This document shows, piece by piece, positions 9,019-17,437 of a stretch of 64,000 nt of DNA; the first letter of the stretch is position 1; every line of letters starts with the position of its first letter. The notes below the pieces were generated by a model that did no database searches, was not told the DNA's origin, and worked only from the letters and a program-made list of their open reading frames with translations. Where the stretch lies: contig NZ_JACZCR010000026.1 in NCBI RefSeq assembly GCF_014904735.1, positions 62,001 to 126,000 on the forward strand, in the 5' to 3' direction. Made by a program: the position numbers and the translations under genes. Source of the DNA: Microbulbifer hainanensis (GTDB lineage: Bacteria > Pseudomonadota > Gammaproteobacteria > Pseudomonadales > Cellvibrionaceae).

Positions 9019-11616
9019 ATGAACACCGAATTCCGCAAAAAACTCCCCGGCACAGATCTCGACTTTTTCGACACCCGCGAGGCGGTCGAAAACATCCAGC
9101 CGGGTGCTTATGAAAAACTGCCGTATACCTCCCGTATCCTGGCGGAAAACCTCGTGCGCCGCTGTGAGCCGGAAAAACTCACCGACGCCCTCAAGCAGAT
9201 CATCGAACGCAAACGCGACCTCGACTTCCCGTGGTTCCCCGCGCGCGTCGTCTGCCACGATATTCTCGGCCAGACTGCACTGGTGGATCTCGCCGGCCTG
9301 CGCGATGCCATCGCAGAGAAGGGTGGTGACCCCGCCAAGGTAAACCCGGTGGTGCCCACCCAGCTGATCGTCGACCACTCCCTGGCCGTCGAGCACCCCG
9401 GTTTTGAAAAAGACGCGTTCGAAAAGAACCGCGCGGTGGAAGAGCGTCGCAACGAAGACCGCTTCCACTTCATCAACTGGACCAAGACCGCATTTGAAAA
9501 TGTCGACGTGATCCCGCCCGGCAACGGCATCATGCACCAGATCAACCTGGAGAAAATGTCACCAGTGGTGCAGGTGAAAGAAGGTGTCGCCTTCCCGGAT
9601 ACCTGTGTCGGCACCGACAGCCACACCCCGATGGTGGATGCGCTCGGCGTAATCTCCGTAGGCGTGGGTGGCCTCGAAGCCGAGAGCGTCATGCTCGGCC
9701 GCGCCTCCTACATGCGCCTGCCCGATATCATCGGCGTGGAGCTGACCGGCAGACTGCAGCCCGGCATCACCGGTACCGACATGGTGCTGGCCCTGACCGA
9801 ATTCCTGCGCCGCGAGCGTGTAGTGGGTGCGTATCTCGAATTCTTCGGCGAAGGCGCTTCCAGCCTGAGCCTGGGCGACCGCGCCACCATTGCCAACATG
9901 ACGCCCGAGTACGGCGCCACCGCCGGCATGTTCGCCATCGACGAGCAGACCATCGACTACCTGAAGCTCACCGGCCGCGACGACGAGCAGGTAGCTTTGG
10001 TAGAGAAGTTCGCGAAAGAAACCGGCCTCTGGGCAGACACTTTAAAGGGAGCCGAGTACGAGCGCGTACTTAAGTTCGACCTCTCCTCCGTAGGCCGCAA
10101 CCTGGCCGGCCCGTCCAACCCGCACGCACTGCTTCCGGTATCCGAACTGGCCAACCGTGGCATCGCCAAAGAATGGGAAGAGAAAGAAGGCGAGATGCCG
10201 GACGGCGCGGTGATCATTGCCGCGATCACCAGCTGCACCAACACCAGTAACCCGCGCAACATGATTGCGGCGGGCCTGATTGCGCGCAACGCCAACAAGC
10301 TCGGCCTGACCCGCAAGCCCTGGGTGAAAACCTCTCTGGCTCCGGGTTCCAAGACCGTAAAAATGTACCTGGAAGAAGCCGACCTGCTGCCGGAACTGCA
10401 GCAACAGGGCTTCGACGTGGTCGCCTTTGCCTGCACCACCTGTAACGGCATGAGCGGCGCGCTGGACCCGAAAATCCAGAAAGAAGTGATCGACCGCGAC
10501 CTGTACGCCACCGCCGTACTGTCCGGCAACCGCAACTTCGACGGCCGTATCCATCCGTACGCCAAGCAGGCGTTCCTGGCTTCGCCGCCCTTAGTAGTGG
10601 CCTACGCCATCGCCGGCACCATCCGCTTCGATATCGAGAAAGATGTACTGGGCCACGACAAAGACGGCAACCCGGTCACCCTGAAAGATATCTGGCCGAG
10701 CGATGAAGAGATCGACGCGATCGTCAAACAGAGCGTGAAGCCCGAGCAGTTCCGCGAGGTCTACATCCCGATGTTTGACCTGAACAAGGCGGAAGCAGAG
10801 AAGGGCGAGCCGCTGTACCACTGGCGCCCGCAGAGCACCTACATCCGCCGCCCTCCTTACTGGGAAGGCGCTTTAGCGGGAGAGCGCGCGCTGAAAGGCA
10901 TGCGTCCGCTGGCGGTACTGGGTGACAACATCACCACCGACCACCTGTCGCCGTCCAACGCGATCCTGGCCAGCAGTGCCGCCGGTGAATACCTGGCGAA
11001 AATGGGCCTGCCGGAAGAGGACTTCAACTCGTACGCCACCCACCGCGGCGATCATCTCACCGCCCAGCGCGCCACCTTCGCCAACCCGAAACTGTTGAAC
11101 GAAATGGTGCGCGACGACAACGGTGCAGTGAAGCAGGGCTCCCTGGCCCGCGTCGAGCCGGAAGGCAAGGTCACGCGCATGTGGGAAGCCATCGAAACCT
11201 ACATGGAGCGCAAGCAGCCGCTGATCATTATTGCCGGCGCCGACTACGGCCAGGGCTCCTCCCGTGACTGGGCCGCCAAGGGCGTACGTCTCGCCGGCGT
11301 GGAAGCGATCGTGGCCGAAGGCTTCGAGCGCATTCACCGCACCAACCTGATCGGCATGGGCGTGCTGCCACTGGAGTTTCAGCCGGGCACCACCCGCGAG
11401 ACCCTGGGCCTCGACGGCACCGAGACTTATGACGTGATCGGCGACCGCACCCCGCGCGCGACCCTGACCCTGCTGATCCACCGCAAAGACGGTGAAACCG
11501 TAGATGTGCCGGTGACCTGTCGCCTGGATACCGCGGAAGAAGTCTCCATCTACGACGCCGGCGGTGTACTGCAGCGCTTCGCCAACGACTTCCTGGAAGC
11601 CGAAGCCAACGCCTAA
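9019..11616 (+). CDS. acnD: Fe/S-dependent 2-methylisocitrate dehydratase AcnD
   Basis: 865 residues, the size expected of AcnD. Aconitase signatures are present: DTCVGTDSHTPM, the cluster cysteine in ITSCTNTSNP and the pair in ACTTCNGMSG, and the swivel-domain QGSSRDWAAKG. AcnD dehydrates 2-methylcitrate in organisms that pair it with PrpF, and prpF follows at 11789. Its place between prpC and prpF separates it from housekeeping aconitases. Confidence 0.95.
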   Translation: MNTEFRKKLPGTDLDFFDTREAVENIQPGAYEKLPYTSRILAENLVRRCEPEKLTDALKQIIERKRDLDFPWFPARVVCHDILGQTALVDLAGLRDAIAEKGGDPAKVNPVVPTQLIVDHSLAVEHPGFEKDAFEKNRAVEERRNEDRFHFINWTKTAFENVDVIPPGNGIMHQINLEKMSPVVQVKEGVAFPDTCVGTDSHTPMVDALGVISVGVGGLEAESVMLGRASYMRLPDIIGVELTGRLQPGITGTDMVLALTEFLRRERVVGAYLEFFGEGASSLSLGDRATIANMTPEYGATAGMFAIDEQTIDYLKLTGRDDEQVALVEKFAKETGLWADTLKGAEYERVLKFDLSSVGRNLAGPSNPHALLPVSELANRGIAKEWEEKEGEMPDGAVIIAAITSCTNTSNPRNMIAAGLIARNANKLGLTRKPWVKTSLAPGSKTVKMYLEEADLLPELQQQGFDVVAFACTTCNGMSGALDPKIQKEVIDRDLYATAVLSGNRNFDGRIHPYAKQAFLASPPLVVAYAIAGTIRFDIEKDVLGHDKDGNPVTLKDIWPSDEEIDAIVKQSVKPEQFREVYIPMFDLNKAEAEKGEPLYHWRPQSTYIRRPPYWEGALAGERALKGMRPLAVLGDNITTDHLSPSNAILASSAAGEYLAKMGLPEEDFNSYATHRGDHLTAQRATFANPKLLNEMVRDDNGAVKQGSLARVEPEGKVTRMWEAIETYMERKQPLIIIAGADYGQGSSRDWAAKGVRLAGVEAIVAEGFERIHRTNLIGMGVLPLEFQPGTTRETLGLDGTETYDVIGDRTPRATLTLLIHRKDGETVDVPVTCRLDTAEEVSIYDAGGVLQRFANDFLEAEANA

Positions 11617-11626
11617 ACCCAACCAC

Positions 11627-11770
11627 CGTCATCCCGGACTCGATCCGGGATCCAGTAAAAAACCTCGTCATCCCGGACCCGATCCGGGATCCAGCTGACC
11701 TCCCGTCATGCCGGACCTGATCCGGCATCCAGCTTCGAGGCACTGGGTCCCGGATCAAGCCCGGGACGAC
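11627..11770. repeat. four 29-bp palindromic repeats before prpF
   Basis: Copies at 11627-11655, 11666-11694 and 11704-11732 are direct, and a fourth at 11742-11770 is inverted. Each begins CGTC, contains CCGGA...GATCCGG and ends ATCCAG or ACCCAG. The third copy changes both arms together (GCCGG with CCGGC), keeping the stem. They look like dispersed intergenic palindromes of the type well known from Alphaproteobacteria. They fill the gap between acnD and prpF. Confidence 0.75.
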
Positions 11771-11788
11771 GACAGTGTGAGAAACCCC

Positions 11789-12967
11789 ATGACTCATGCC
11801 CCCCAAATAAAAGTCCCCGCCACCTACATGCGCGGCGGCACCAGCAAGGGCGTGTTCTTCCGCCTGCAGGACCTCCCTGAATCGGCCCAAGTCCCGGGCC
11901 AAGCAAGAGACAACCTGCTGCTGCGGGTGATCGGCAGCCCCGATCCCTACGGCAAGCAGACCGACGGCATGGGCGGGGCCACCTCCAGCACCAGCAAAAC
12001 CGTCATCCTGTCGAAGAGCGAGCAGCCGGAGCACGACGTGGATTACCTGTTCGGACAGGTCTCCATCGACAAGCCGTTCGTGGACTGGTCCGGCAACTGC
12101 GGCAACCTCACCGCCGCCGTCGGTGCCTTCGCCATCAACAGCGGCTTCGTCGATGCGGCTCGCGTTCCAGAGAACGGCATCTGCACCGTGCGCATCTGGC
12201 AGGCCAATATCAAGAAAACCATCATCGCCCACGTACCCATCACCAATGGGGAAGTGCAGGAGACCGGTGATTTCGAGCTGGACGGCGTCACCTTCCCCGC
12301 GGCAGAGGTCCAGATCGAATTCATGGACCCGGCGGATGGAGAAGGGGCCATGTTCCCCACCGGCAACCTGGTGGACGACCTGGAAGTACCCGGCGTCGGT
12401 ACCCTGAAAGCCACCATGATCAACGCCGGTATCCCGACCATATTCATTAATGCGGCGGATATCGGTTACACCGGCACGGAACTGCAGGAAGCCATCAACG
12501 GTGACGACAAGGCCCTGGCCATGTTCGAGACCATTCGTGCATATGGTGCGAAGGCCATGGGCCTGATCGAAAACGTGGAAGAGGCAGCCGCCCGCCAGCA
12601 TACCCCCAAGGTCGCGTTCGTCGCGGAGCCCAAGGGCTATGCGGCCTCCAGTGGCAAGCAAGTGGACGCGGGTGAAATCGACCTGCTGGTACGTGCGCTG
12701 TCCATGGGCAAACTGCACCACGCCATGATGGGCACCGCTGCGGTGGCCATCGGCACCGCCGCCGCGATTCCCGGTACCCTGGTCAATCTGGCCGCAGGGG
12801 GAGGGGAGCGCAATGCCGTGACCTTTGGCCATCCGTCAGGCACCTTGCGGGTGGGTGCGGAGGCTGAAGTGGTTAATGGGCAGTGGACGGCTACCAAGGC
12901 CATTATGAGCCGCAGTGCAAGGGTTCTGATGGAGGGGTGGGTGCGGGTGCCCGGTGATTCTTTTTAG
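11789..12967 (+). CDS. prpF: 2-methylaconitate isomerase PrpF
   Basis: 392 residues from the ATG at 11789. Earlier in-frame starts run into the palindromic repeats and are unlikely. PrpF isomerises the 2-methylaconitate made by AcnD to the form used by the next hydratase. The N terminus TYMRGGTSKGVFFRLQDLP, the segment DWSGNCGNLTAAVGAFAI and the C-terminal GHPSGTLRVGAE pattern are characteristic. Last gene of the operon, followed by a strong terminator at 13031. Confidence 0.95.
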   Translation: MTHAPQIKVPATYMRGGTSKGVFFRLQDLPESAQVPGQARDNLLLRVIGSPDPYGKQTDGMGGATSSTSKTVILSKSEQPEHDVDYLFGQVSIDKPFVDWSGNCGNLTAAVGAFAINSGFVDAARVPENGICTVRIWQANIKKTIIAHVPITNGEVQETGDFELDGVTFPAAEVQIEFMDPADGEGAMFPTGNLVDDLEVPGVGTLKATMINAGIPTIFINAADIGYTGTELQEAINGDDKALAMFETIRAYGAKAMGLIENVEEAAARQHTPKVAFVAEPKGYAASSGKQVDAGEIDLLVRALSMGKLHHAMMGTAAVAIGTAAAIPGTLVNLAAGGGERNAVTFGHPSGTLRVGAEAEVVNGQWTATKAIMSRSARVLMEGWVRVPGDSF

Positions 12968-13030
12968 TTCACCTTGCAGTAGAAGCGGCTAATAGCAGTG
13001 GGAACTGTCTAAGCTGACTTCGGAAGTTGA

Positions 13031-13064
13031 AAAAGCGAGCCTCAATTGAGGCTCGCTTTTTTTT
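13031..13064 (+). terminator. rho-independent terminator of the prp operon
   Basis: A perfect 30-base palindrome (arms AAAAGCGAGCCTCAA and TTGAGGCTCGCTTTT) runs straight into a T-run, 64 bp after the prpF stop. The A-run on the other side makes it able to work in both directions. Confidence 0.92.
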
Positions 13065-13364
13065 ATGTTTGTCGTTGACCGATTGATATTTAACCGTAAT
13101 GCAACTTGTAACCCTCGATTAGGGTGGTGTCTAAGTTTGATCTCTTCGGTGGGAGGCTAAGTCGTTGACTTAAAGTGGGATTTTAATACTATCTTGGGGA
13201 GCTATATCTAGAGATTTAAAGATACCGCACAATATAATTTTGTCGGGAAGCAATCTCACCCATCGCAATTTGAAGGTTTGTAGATTGTTTTGGTCGGCTG
13301 ATTTGCCATTGATTGCCGAATTACCAAGAAGAAAATTATAAAGTAGCGCCTGTATAATAAGCCG

Positions 13365-14425
13365 TTAAGCATCCGAGTTAAGTGAGGTAGTTTTGAAATT
13401 ATTACAATGGACTCTGTTTGTAGACATGCTTGGATACAGGGAGGTCAATGGCTCTATTTACTCCGATAAAGATGCAGAAGAATTTATAGAGTTTATGGAG
13501 GCAAATAAAAATATTCTTGATTACTCTAATCGTGACAAGGTCAAGGAACGATACAAAAAAGATGAGTTTGATTTATATGAGTATTATGAGGTGCATAGCT
13601 GTTTCGTATCTGACTCAATTATAATTACATACAAGCCTAAAGAAGTTGAAAAGCTAGCCAACGAAGAAGAGAAATTTATGCATTCGGCAAATGCATTGTT
13701 TATCATTTGCATGAGGCTTCAGACTTTGATTTTTCATTGCTTCATGGAAAGGGGGATATTTTTAAGGGGCGGAATCTCATCAAAATACGCATATATAAAA
13801 GATAGTTTCGCTGTTGGCGAGGGAGTTATTGAGGCGTATTTGGCAGAGAGTTCAATTGCAAAGTATCCAAGAATTGTCTTGCACCCTAATGTGGAGGAGA
13901 ACGAAAAGCTAATAGAAAAAATAAAATTTTTGTCTGATGTGATGTATGGTGGAAAATCATTGATTCAAAGGGATGATAAGGACGGAATTTTGTTTTTAGA
14001 CTACATAGGACATGCGTTATCTTCGTCAGATTTGAATAGTGCGGCTGTTGCTCGGTCTGCTGCAGTTAACCCCCTCATGTTCTTGGCTCAGAAATACGCT
14101 ACATTGAATTATGTTCGTCGACATTATGAGGCTCTGAAAAATAAGATTGGTGAAATTGAAAGTGGTCTTAAGCAAGCTGAAAGTGAATCGAAAGAATATG
14201 AACAAATATCGAGAGTGCTAAGTAAATTTATTTGGCTAAAGGAATATCATAATCGCAGCATCGCTGGTATTAAAGAGCTTGAGGGCTACCTCGTAGCATA
14301 GTTATATGCTTAACAAGCGCTGCAGGCCGATAGCTTACGCCGTGTACTATCGCGCACTCGCTGCTGCTTTAAATTTCGCGTAAAACGTTCGCAATGCAAG
14401 CTGTGGCTGGCTGCTGAGTGCGGCG
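13365..14425 (+). mobile_element. integron-type gene cassette
   Basis: The left boundary is the core GTTAAGC (13364-13370, fits GTTRRRY). The right end is an attC whose first core is GCTTAAC (14308-14314, fits RYYYAAC). The two cores are exact reverse complements, as required when a cassette is excised as a circle and reinserted. One CDS (13393-14301) fills it with only 28 bp of leader, the usual cassette design. GC content is clearly lower than in the neighbouring prp operon. No integrase gene lies in the window, so this is either an isolated cassette or the edge of an array outside. Confidence 0.72.
13393..14301 (+). CDS. class III nucleotidyl-cyclase-like protein in an integron cassette
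   Basis: 302 residues, TTG start with GAGG eight bases before it; the TTG is favoured because the LQWTLFVDMLGY strand must be included. The order of motifs matches a class III cyclase fold: first metal aspartate D11 in FVDMLGY, second D74 in CFVSDSIIITY, then FLRGGIS (R125) and VGEGVIEAYLAESSIAKYPR, which corresponds to the GDAVNxAARLE region of cyclases. It lacks a sensory or membrane domain; a C-terminal coiled-coil-like helix (about 245-300) follows. It may make a cyclic nucleotide, as Pycsar cyclases do, or be an inactive relative. AT-rich compared with flanking genes. Confidence 0.6.
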   Translation: MKLLQWTLFVDMLGYREVNGSIYSDKDAEEFIEFMEANKNILDYSNRDKVKERYKKDEFDLYEYYEVHSCFVSDSIIITYKPKEVEKLANEEEKFMHSANALFIICMRLQTLIFHCFMERGIFLRGGISSKYAYIKDSFAVGEGVIEAYLAESSIAKYPRIVLHPNVEENEKLIEKIKFLSDVMYGGKSLIQRDDKDGILFLDYIGHALSSSDLNSAAVARSAAVNPLMFLAQKYATLNYVRRHYEALKNKIGEIESGLKQAESESKEYEQISRVLSKFIWLKEYHNRSIAGIKELEGYLVA

Positions 14426-14431
14426 TTATAT
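14308..14431 (+). other. attC recombination site (59-base element)
   Basis: 124 bp between cores GCTTAAC (14308-14314) and GTTATAT (14425-14431). The inner parts pair imperfectly: GCCGATAGCTT on the left with AAGCTGTGGC on the right, and AAGCGCTGCAG with CTGCTGAGTGCGGC. It starts seven bases after the stop of the cyclase-like gene. The right core is one base off the GTTRRRY consensus. The next gene begins 15 bp after the site. Confidence 0.7.
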
Positions 14432-14445
14432 TTTCGGAGTAGTTA

Positions 14446-15048
14446 ATGTCTGATGGTCTTTTAAGACAGAGAAGAAATCTTATTCTCATTTCGTCATTGC
14501 TGATATTCTTGCGTTTTTCTAAAGTTGAAATATCGAAATTGTCATTTCTTGGTGTGGAGTTTGGAAGTTTTGAAAATCCTAGCGCCATCTACGTAGCATT
14601 GTGGATTGTCTGGGGCTATTTTTTAATTCGCTATTATCAATACTTTATGCAAGAAGGATTCAACGAGTCAGTGGTCAAATTTTCAGAAGCTCTATCTGAG
14701 AAAAGTCGGCGTGTGATAAAAGCAGCCGTCGATAAAGACTATCCCGATAATACTGGCGGAGAGGTAGATTTCTTTCTGCTAAAAAATTGGATGTGGATCT
14801 ATCATGGACAAGAGAGTAATGGAATTCCCAGTGGGCATGATGGACATCGCTTAGAAAATTTCCATTTTAGATTTCAGCGTAGAAAGCTTGTGCGCCCTGT
14901 AATTATGAGTATTTATACTACCGTGGTAAATAGATCAGCATTCACTGATTATTATATGCCGTTACTAATTGCAGTATTTGCTCTGGCTTATGGCTTTAGT
15001 GGCTGGGATGGTAGTTTGGTAGGTGCCTTGAAATCCCTGATAACATAA
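14446..15048 (+). CDS. small membrane protein directly behind the cassette
   Basis: 200 residues, ATG preceded by GGAG. Hydrophobic segments at about 12-26, 48-66 and 168-188, with a charged cytoplasmic or periplasmic middle (SEALSEKSRRVIKAAVDKD). The N-terminal pattern RRNLILISSLLIFLRF then a W-x-x-x-x-Y-x-x-x-R-Y segment resembles uncharacterised membrane proteins that I recall from integron cassettes. The gene starts right after the attC and so has the position of a second cassette gene, but no attC is recognisable behind it. With the cyclase-like gene it could form a cyclase plus membrane-effector unit; this is an inference. Confidence 0.6.
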   Translation: MSDGLLRQRRNLILISSLLIFLRFSKVEISKLSFLGVEFGSFENPSAIYVALWIVWGYFLIRYYQYFMQEGFNESVVKFSEALSEKSRRVIKAAVDKDYPDNTGGEVDFFLLKNWMWIYHGQESNGIPSGHDGHRLENFHFRFQRRKLVRPVIMSIYTTVVNRSAFTDYYMPLLIAVFALAYGFSGWDGSLVGALKSLIT

Positions 15049-15449
15049 AAATGCGCTGTAGGGTGAGGGAGGCTTAGGTTGTGCACTTGATTTTGGCATT
15101 GCTGCTTCCCCATTAGAATTGCGCAAAGTTTATCGTGGTAAATATATCAGCTAATTTTTTAGAAACAGATAGAGATGCTTATTGTGTAAGTCTGCTATTT
15201 TTATATTTTGGTCCTATTTTTGAATAAAATCCGTGTTGGCGATACATAGAAGTAGATTTAATATTGCTTTTAAGTGCTGGGGTGCTCTGAAGTTTGGTTG
15301 TTTAAGAACTTCGGTCGTTTAGATGGAGCTTAGGTCAAGGTATTGTGGAAATAGTTGATTTCTTGGGGGAAAAGCTTATAAATGGCAATTACGACCGATT
15401 TTCTGATAGATTATTGCTATTTTAACGGGTTGATTGAGCGGTTTTAGCT
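15049..15449. other. 400-bp AT-rich intergenic stretch
   Basis: No coding sequence, terminator or recombination site could be identified. It separates the membrane protein gene from the XRE/ImmA pair and presumably holds the promoter of that pair. A second attC was looked for here and not found. Confidence 0.4.
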
Positions 15450-16592
15450 ATGGCTGAGGCAAAAATAAACACAAAGATGCTTAGGTGGGCCCGTGAACGC
15501 ACTGGCATGCAGGCGCCTGATTTCGCAGCTAAATGCGGTGTAAGTCCTGCCAAGCTAGACGAGTGGGAGTCTGGCCTCAAGAAAATCACCTTCAACCAGG
15601 CTCAGCGTTACGCAGAAAAGGCGCATATACCATTTGGTTATCTGTTTTTGAAGGAGCCTCCTGCAGATGATTTGCTGATACCTGATTTACGCACTTTAGG
15701 TGGAAGTGGAGTTGGTAATGCCAGTGCTGAACTTAAAGATATAGTAAAGATTATGCTTCAGCGGCAGGAATGGTACCGGGAGTATTTAAAGAATCATTTT
15801 GCCGGGCAAAACCCATATGTTGGGTGTCTTTCCGTTGACGTGGGTGTTGAGACGATAGTGTCAAGTATGAGGGAAGCGCTCAGGGTGCCTCCTCATCCTG
15901 AGCGAGGTACTTGGGATGAATATTATCGAGAATTGGTGGAAAGAATTGAGTCCATAGGAATCATGGTAATGCGGCAAGCAAACATTGGTCATCACTCCAG
16001 ACCGTTGCGAGTCGAAGAGTTCCGAGGGTTTGCAATTGCTGACGAATTAGCTCCAGTGATTTTTGTAAATCATGCTGATTGCCCGGGTGCTAGGTTGTTT
16101 ACTTTATTACATGAGCTTTGCCATATCTGGATAGGAGAGTCTGGAATTTCCGATGGTGACTCTAATGCGGAGCAGCAAGAAGAAATTCTATGCAACGCTG
16201 TTGCAGCGGAATTTCTTGTGCCATCCGAGGAATTTTTGTCTTTGTGGGATGGAGGGATTGACCCATGGCTTGATAATCTTCCAGTTCTCGAAGCTAACTT
16301 TCATGTAAGCAAGTGGGTATTGGCACGGCGCGCTTTAACTTTGAATAAAATTACTAAAGGCCAGTACGAAGCATTTATTGCTGACCAAGAAGATAAATTC
16401 CGTAATCGTGAAAAAAAGAGCGGTGGACCCACTTATTATCGTGCGAAAAAGGCACAATTAAGTAATATTTTTTCTCGCGCAGTTGTTACTGAGGCTTTAA
16501 ATGGACAGCTACTTTTGAGAGATGCGGGGCACCTTTTGGGTGGCATAAAACCAAATAAAATTAAAATTTTTGCCAGGGAGTTAGGGGTTTGA
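15450..16592 (+). CDS. XRE-family regulator with ImmA/IrrE-type metallopeptidase domain
   Basis: 380 residues. The N-terminal helix-turn-helix covers about residues 6-65 (LRWARERTGM, VSPAKLDEWESGLKKITFNQ). The ImmA/IrrE (COG2856) domain follows with zinc-binding HELCH at 221-225 in LLHELCHIWIGE and downstream acidic residues (CNAVAAEFLVP). Such proteins cleave or sequester a partner, and in many genomes are paired with a toxin-like gene. Here it overlaps the DUF4411 gene by four bases (TTGA), so the two are translated together. Likely role: antitoxin or regulator of the pair. Confidence 0.88.
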   Translation: MAEAKINTKMLRWARERTGMQAPDFAAKCGVSPAKLDEWESGLKKITFNQAQRYAEKAHIPFGYLFLKEPPADDLLIPDLRTLGGSGVGNASAELKDIVKIMLQRQEWYREYLKNHFAGQNPYVGCLSVDVGVETIVSSMREALRVPPHPERGTWDEYYRELVERIESIGIMVMRQANIGHHSRPLRVEEFRGFAIADELAPVIFVNHADCPGARLFTLLHELCHIWIGESGISDGDSNAEQQEEILCNAVAAEFLVPSEEFLSLWDGGIDPWLDNLPVLEANFHVSKWVLARRALTLNKITKGQYEAFIADQEDKFRNREKKSGGPTYYRAKKAQLSNIFSRAVVTEALNGQLLLRDAGHLLGGIKPNKIKIFARELGV

Positions 16593-17080
16593 ATTATTTG
16601 TTGGATGCAAATACCTATATCGAGGCGAAAAATAGGTATTACGGAATGGATATATGTCCTGCATATTGGGAATGGCTGGATAAGAAGTTTGATGAAGGGT
16701 TTGTTGCCAGTATTGAATTTGTTGGTCGCGAGCTAAAAGCAGGAAATGATGAGCTTGTTGATTGGGTGAAACATCGGCCACAGCACTTCATCAAGTATGA
16801 TGATTCAGCTACCCAAGAGGCGTTTGTCGAAATAGCAAATTATGTCGTAAGTGGAGACTATAATTCGGGCAATAGAGATAATTTCTTGGCCGGTGCCGAT
16901 CCGTGGATAATTGCCAAGGCCAAAACGTTAGGCGCCTCTGTAGTTACTCATGAAGCTGTCTTGTCACCAGCAACAAAAAAAGTAAAGGTACCCAATATTT
17001 GCAAGTACTTCGATGTTTCTTGCGTGGATACATTTAGTTTTATGAGACAGCTTCAGGCGAAGTTTGTCCTTGGTGCATAA
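16589..17080 (+). CDS. DUF4411 family protein, PIN-like probable toxin
   Basis: 163 residues, TTG start overlapping the preceding stop. The start is fixed by the essential first strand MNYLLDANTYIEAK, where D6 is the first acidic residue of PIN-type nucleases. Further acidic residues sit in EFVGREL and NFLAGADPWIIAKAKTLG, and VVTHE supplies the last conserved strand. DUF4411 proteins are regularly found behind XRE-ImmA genes and are thought to act as toxins in that pairing. RNA cleavage is inferred from the PIN fold, not shown. Confidence 0.83.
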   Translation: MNYLLDANTYIEAKNRYYGMDICPAYWEWLDKKFDEGFVASIEFVGRELKAGNDELVDWVKHRPQHFIKYDDSATQEAFVEIANYVVSGDYNSGNRDNFLAGADPWIIAKAKTLGASVVTHEAVLSPATKKVKVPNICKYFDVSCVDTFSFMRQLQAKFVLGA

Positions 17081-17126
17081 GCTTCAGTCATGATTGAAGG
17101 GCTAAAGAATATAAAAGAATATATAT

Positions 17127-17149
17127 GGGGTCAGATCAACATTATGACA
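17127..17149. repeat. half REP/REPIN-like repeat before the decayed transposase
   Basis: GGGGTCAGATCAACATTATG followed by ACA matches one arm of the hairpins at 21274, 26096 and 39461. The second arm is missing here. It lies 70 bp before the transposase remnant. Confidence 0.6.
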
Positions 17150-17218
17150 TCCATTAGCATCCACTGAGTTTTCCATCCATTAGTCTATGGCCATAACAAA
17201 GAGGGAAGGGAATTCTTT

Positions 17219-17426
17219 ATGGCCAGATTTCCGCGCCTAGGTCCTGCGGGGATTCCGCAGCATGTCATACAACTGGGCAATAATCGGCAGGTTTGCTTCT
17301 GTTCAGAGCAGGATATGATCGCCTAGCCGGTTGGCTAAAACAGTATGCAAAGGAATTCGATATTCAGGTACATGCCTGGGTGTTGATGACTAACCACGTT
17401 AACCCGCTGGTAACTCCGGACATATG
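17219..17426 (+). pseudogene. decayed REP-associated tyrosine transposase (RAYT)
   Basis: Translation from ATG 17219 gives MARFPRLGPAGIPQHVIQLG then NNRQVCF, the start of a Y1/RAYT transposase. It reaches a stop near 17326. After a shift the text resumes as FDIQVHAWVLMTNHVNPLV, which contains the family motif HAWVLMTNHVH with the metal-binding histidines. Roughly ten residues between the two pieces and all of the C-terminal half, including the catalytic tyrosine region, are missing. RAYTs mobilise REP hairpins, and related hairpins occur at several places in this window. Confidence 0.8.
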
Positions 17427-17437
17427 AGGTTGGGTCC

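Noticed and set aside
11228..12832. Long antisense frame over acnD and prpF
   Set aside because: Shadow of GC-rich coding sequence; the sense strand carries clear aconitase and PrpF motifs.
15037..15140. Possible second attC behind the membrane protein gene
   Set aside because: TGATAAC and GTTTATC do not fit the core consensus and do not match GTTATAT at the cassette start; the inner arms pair poorly.
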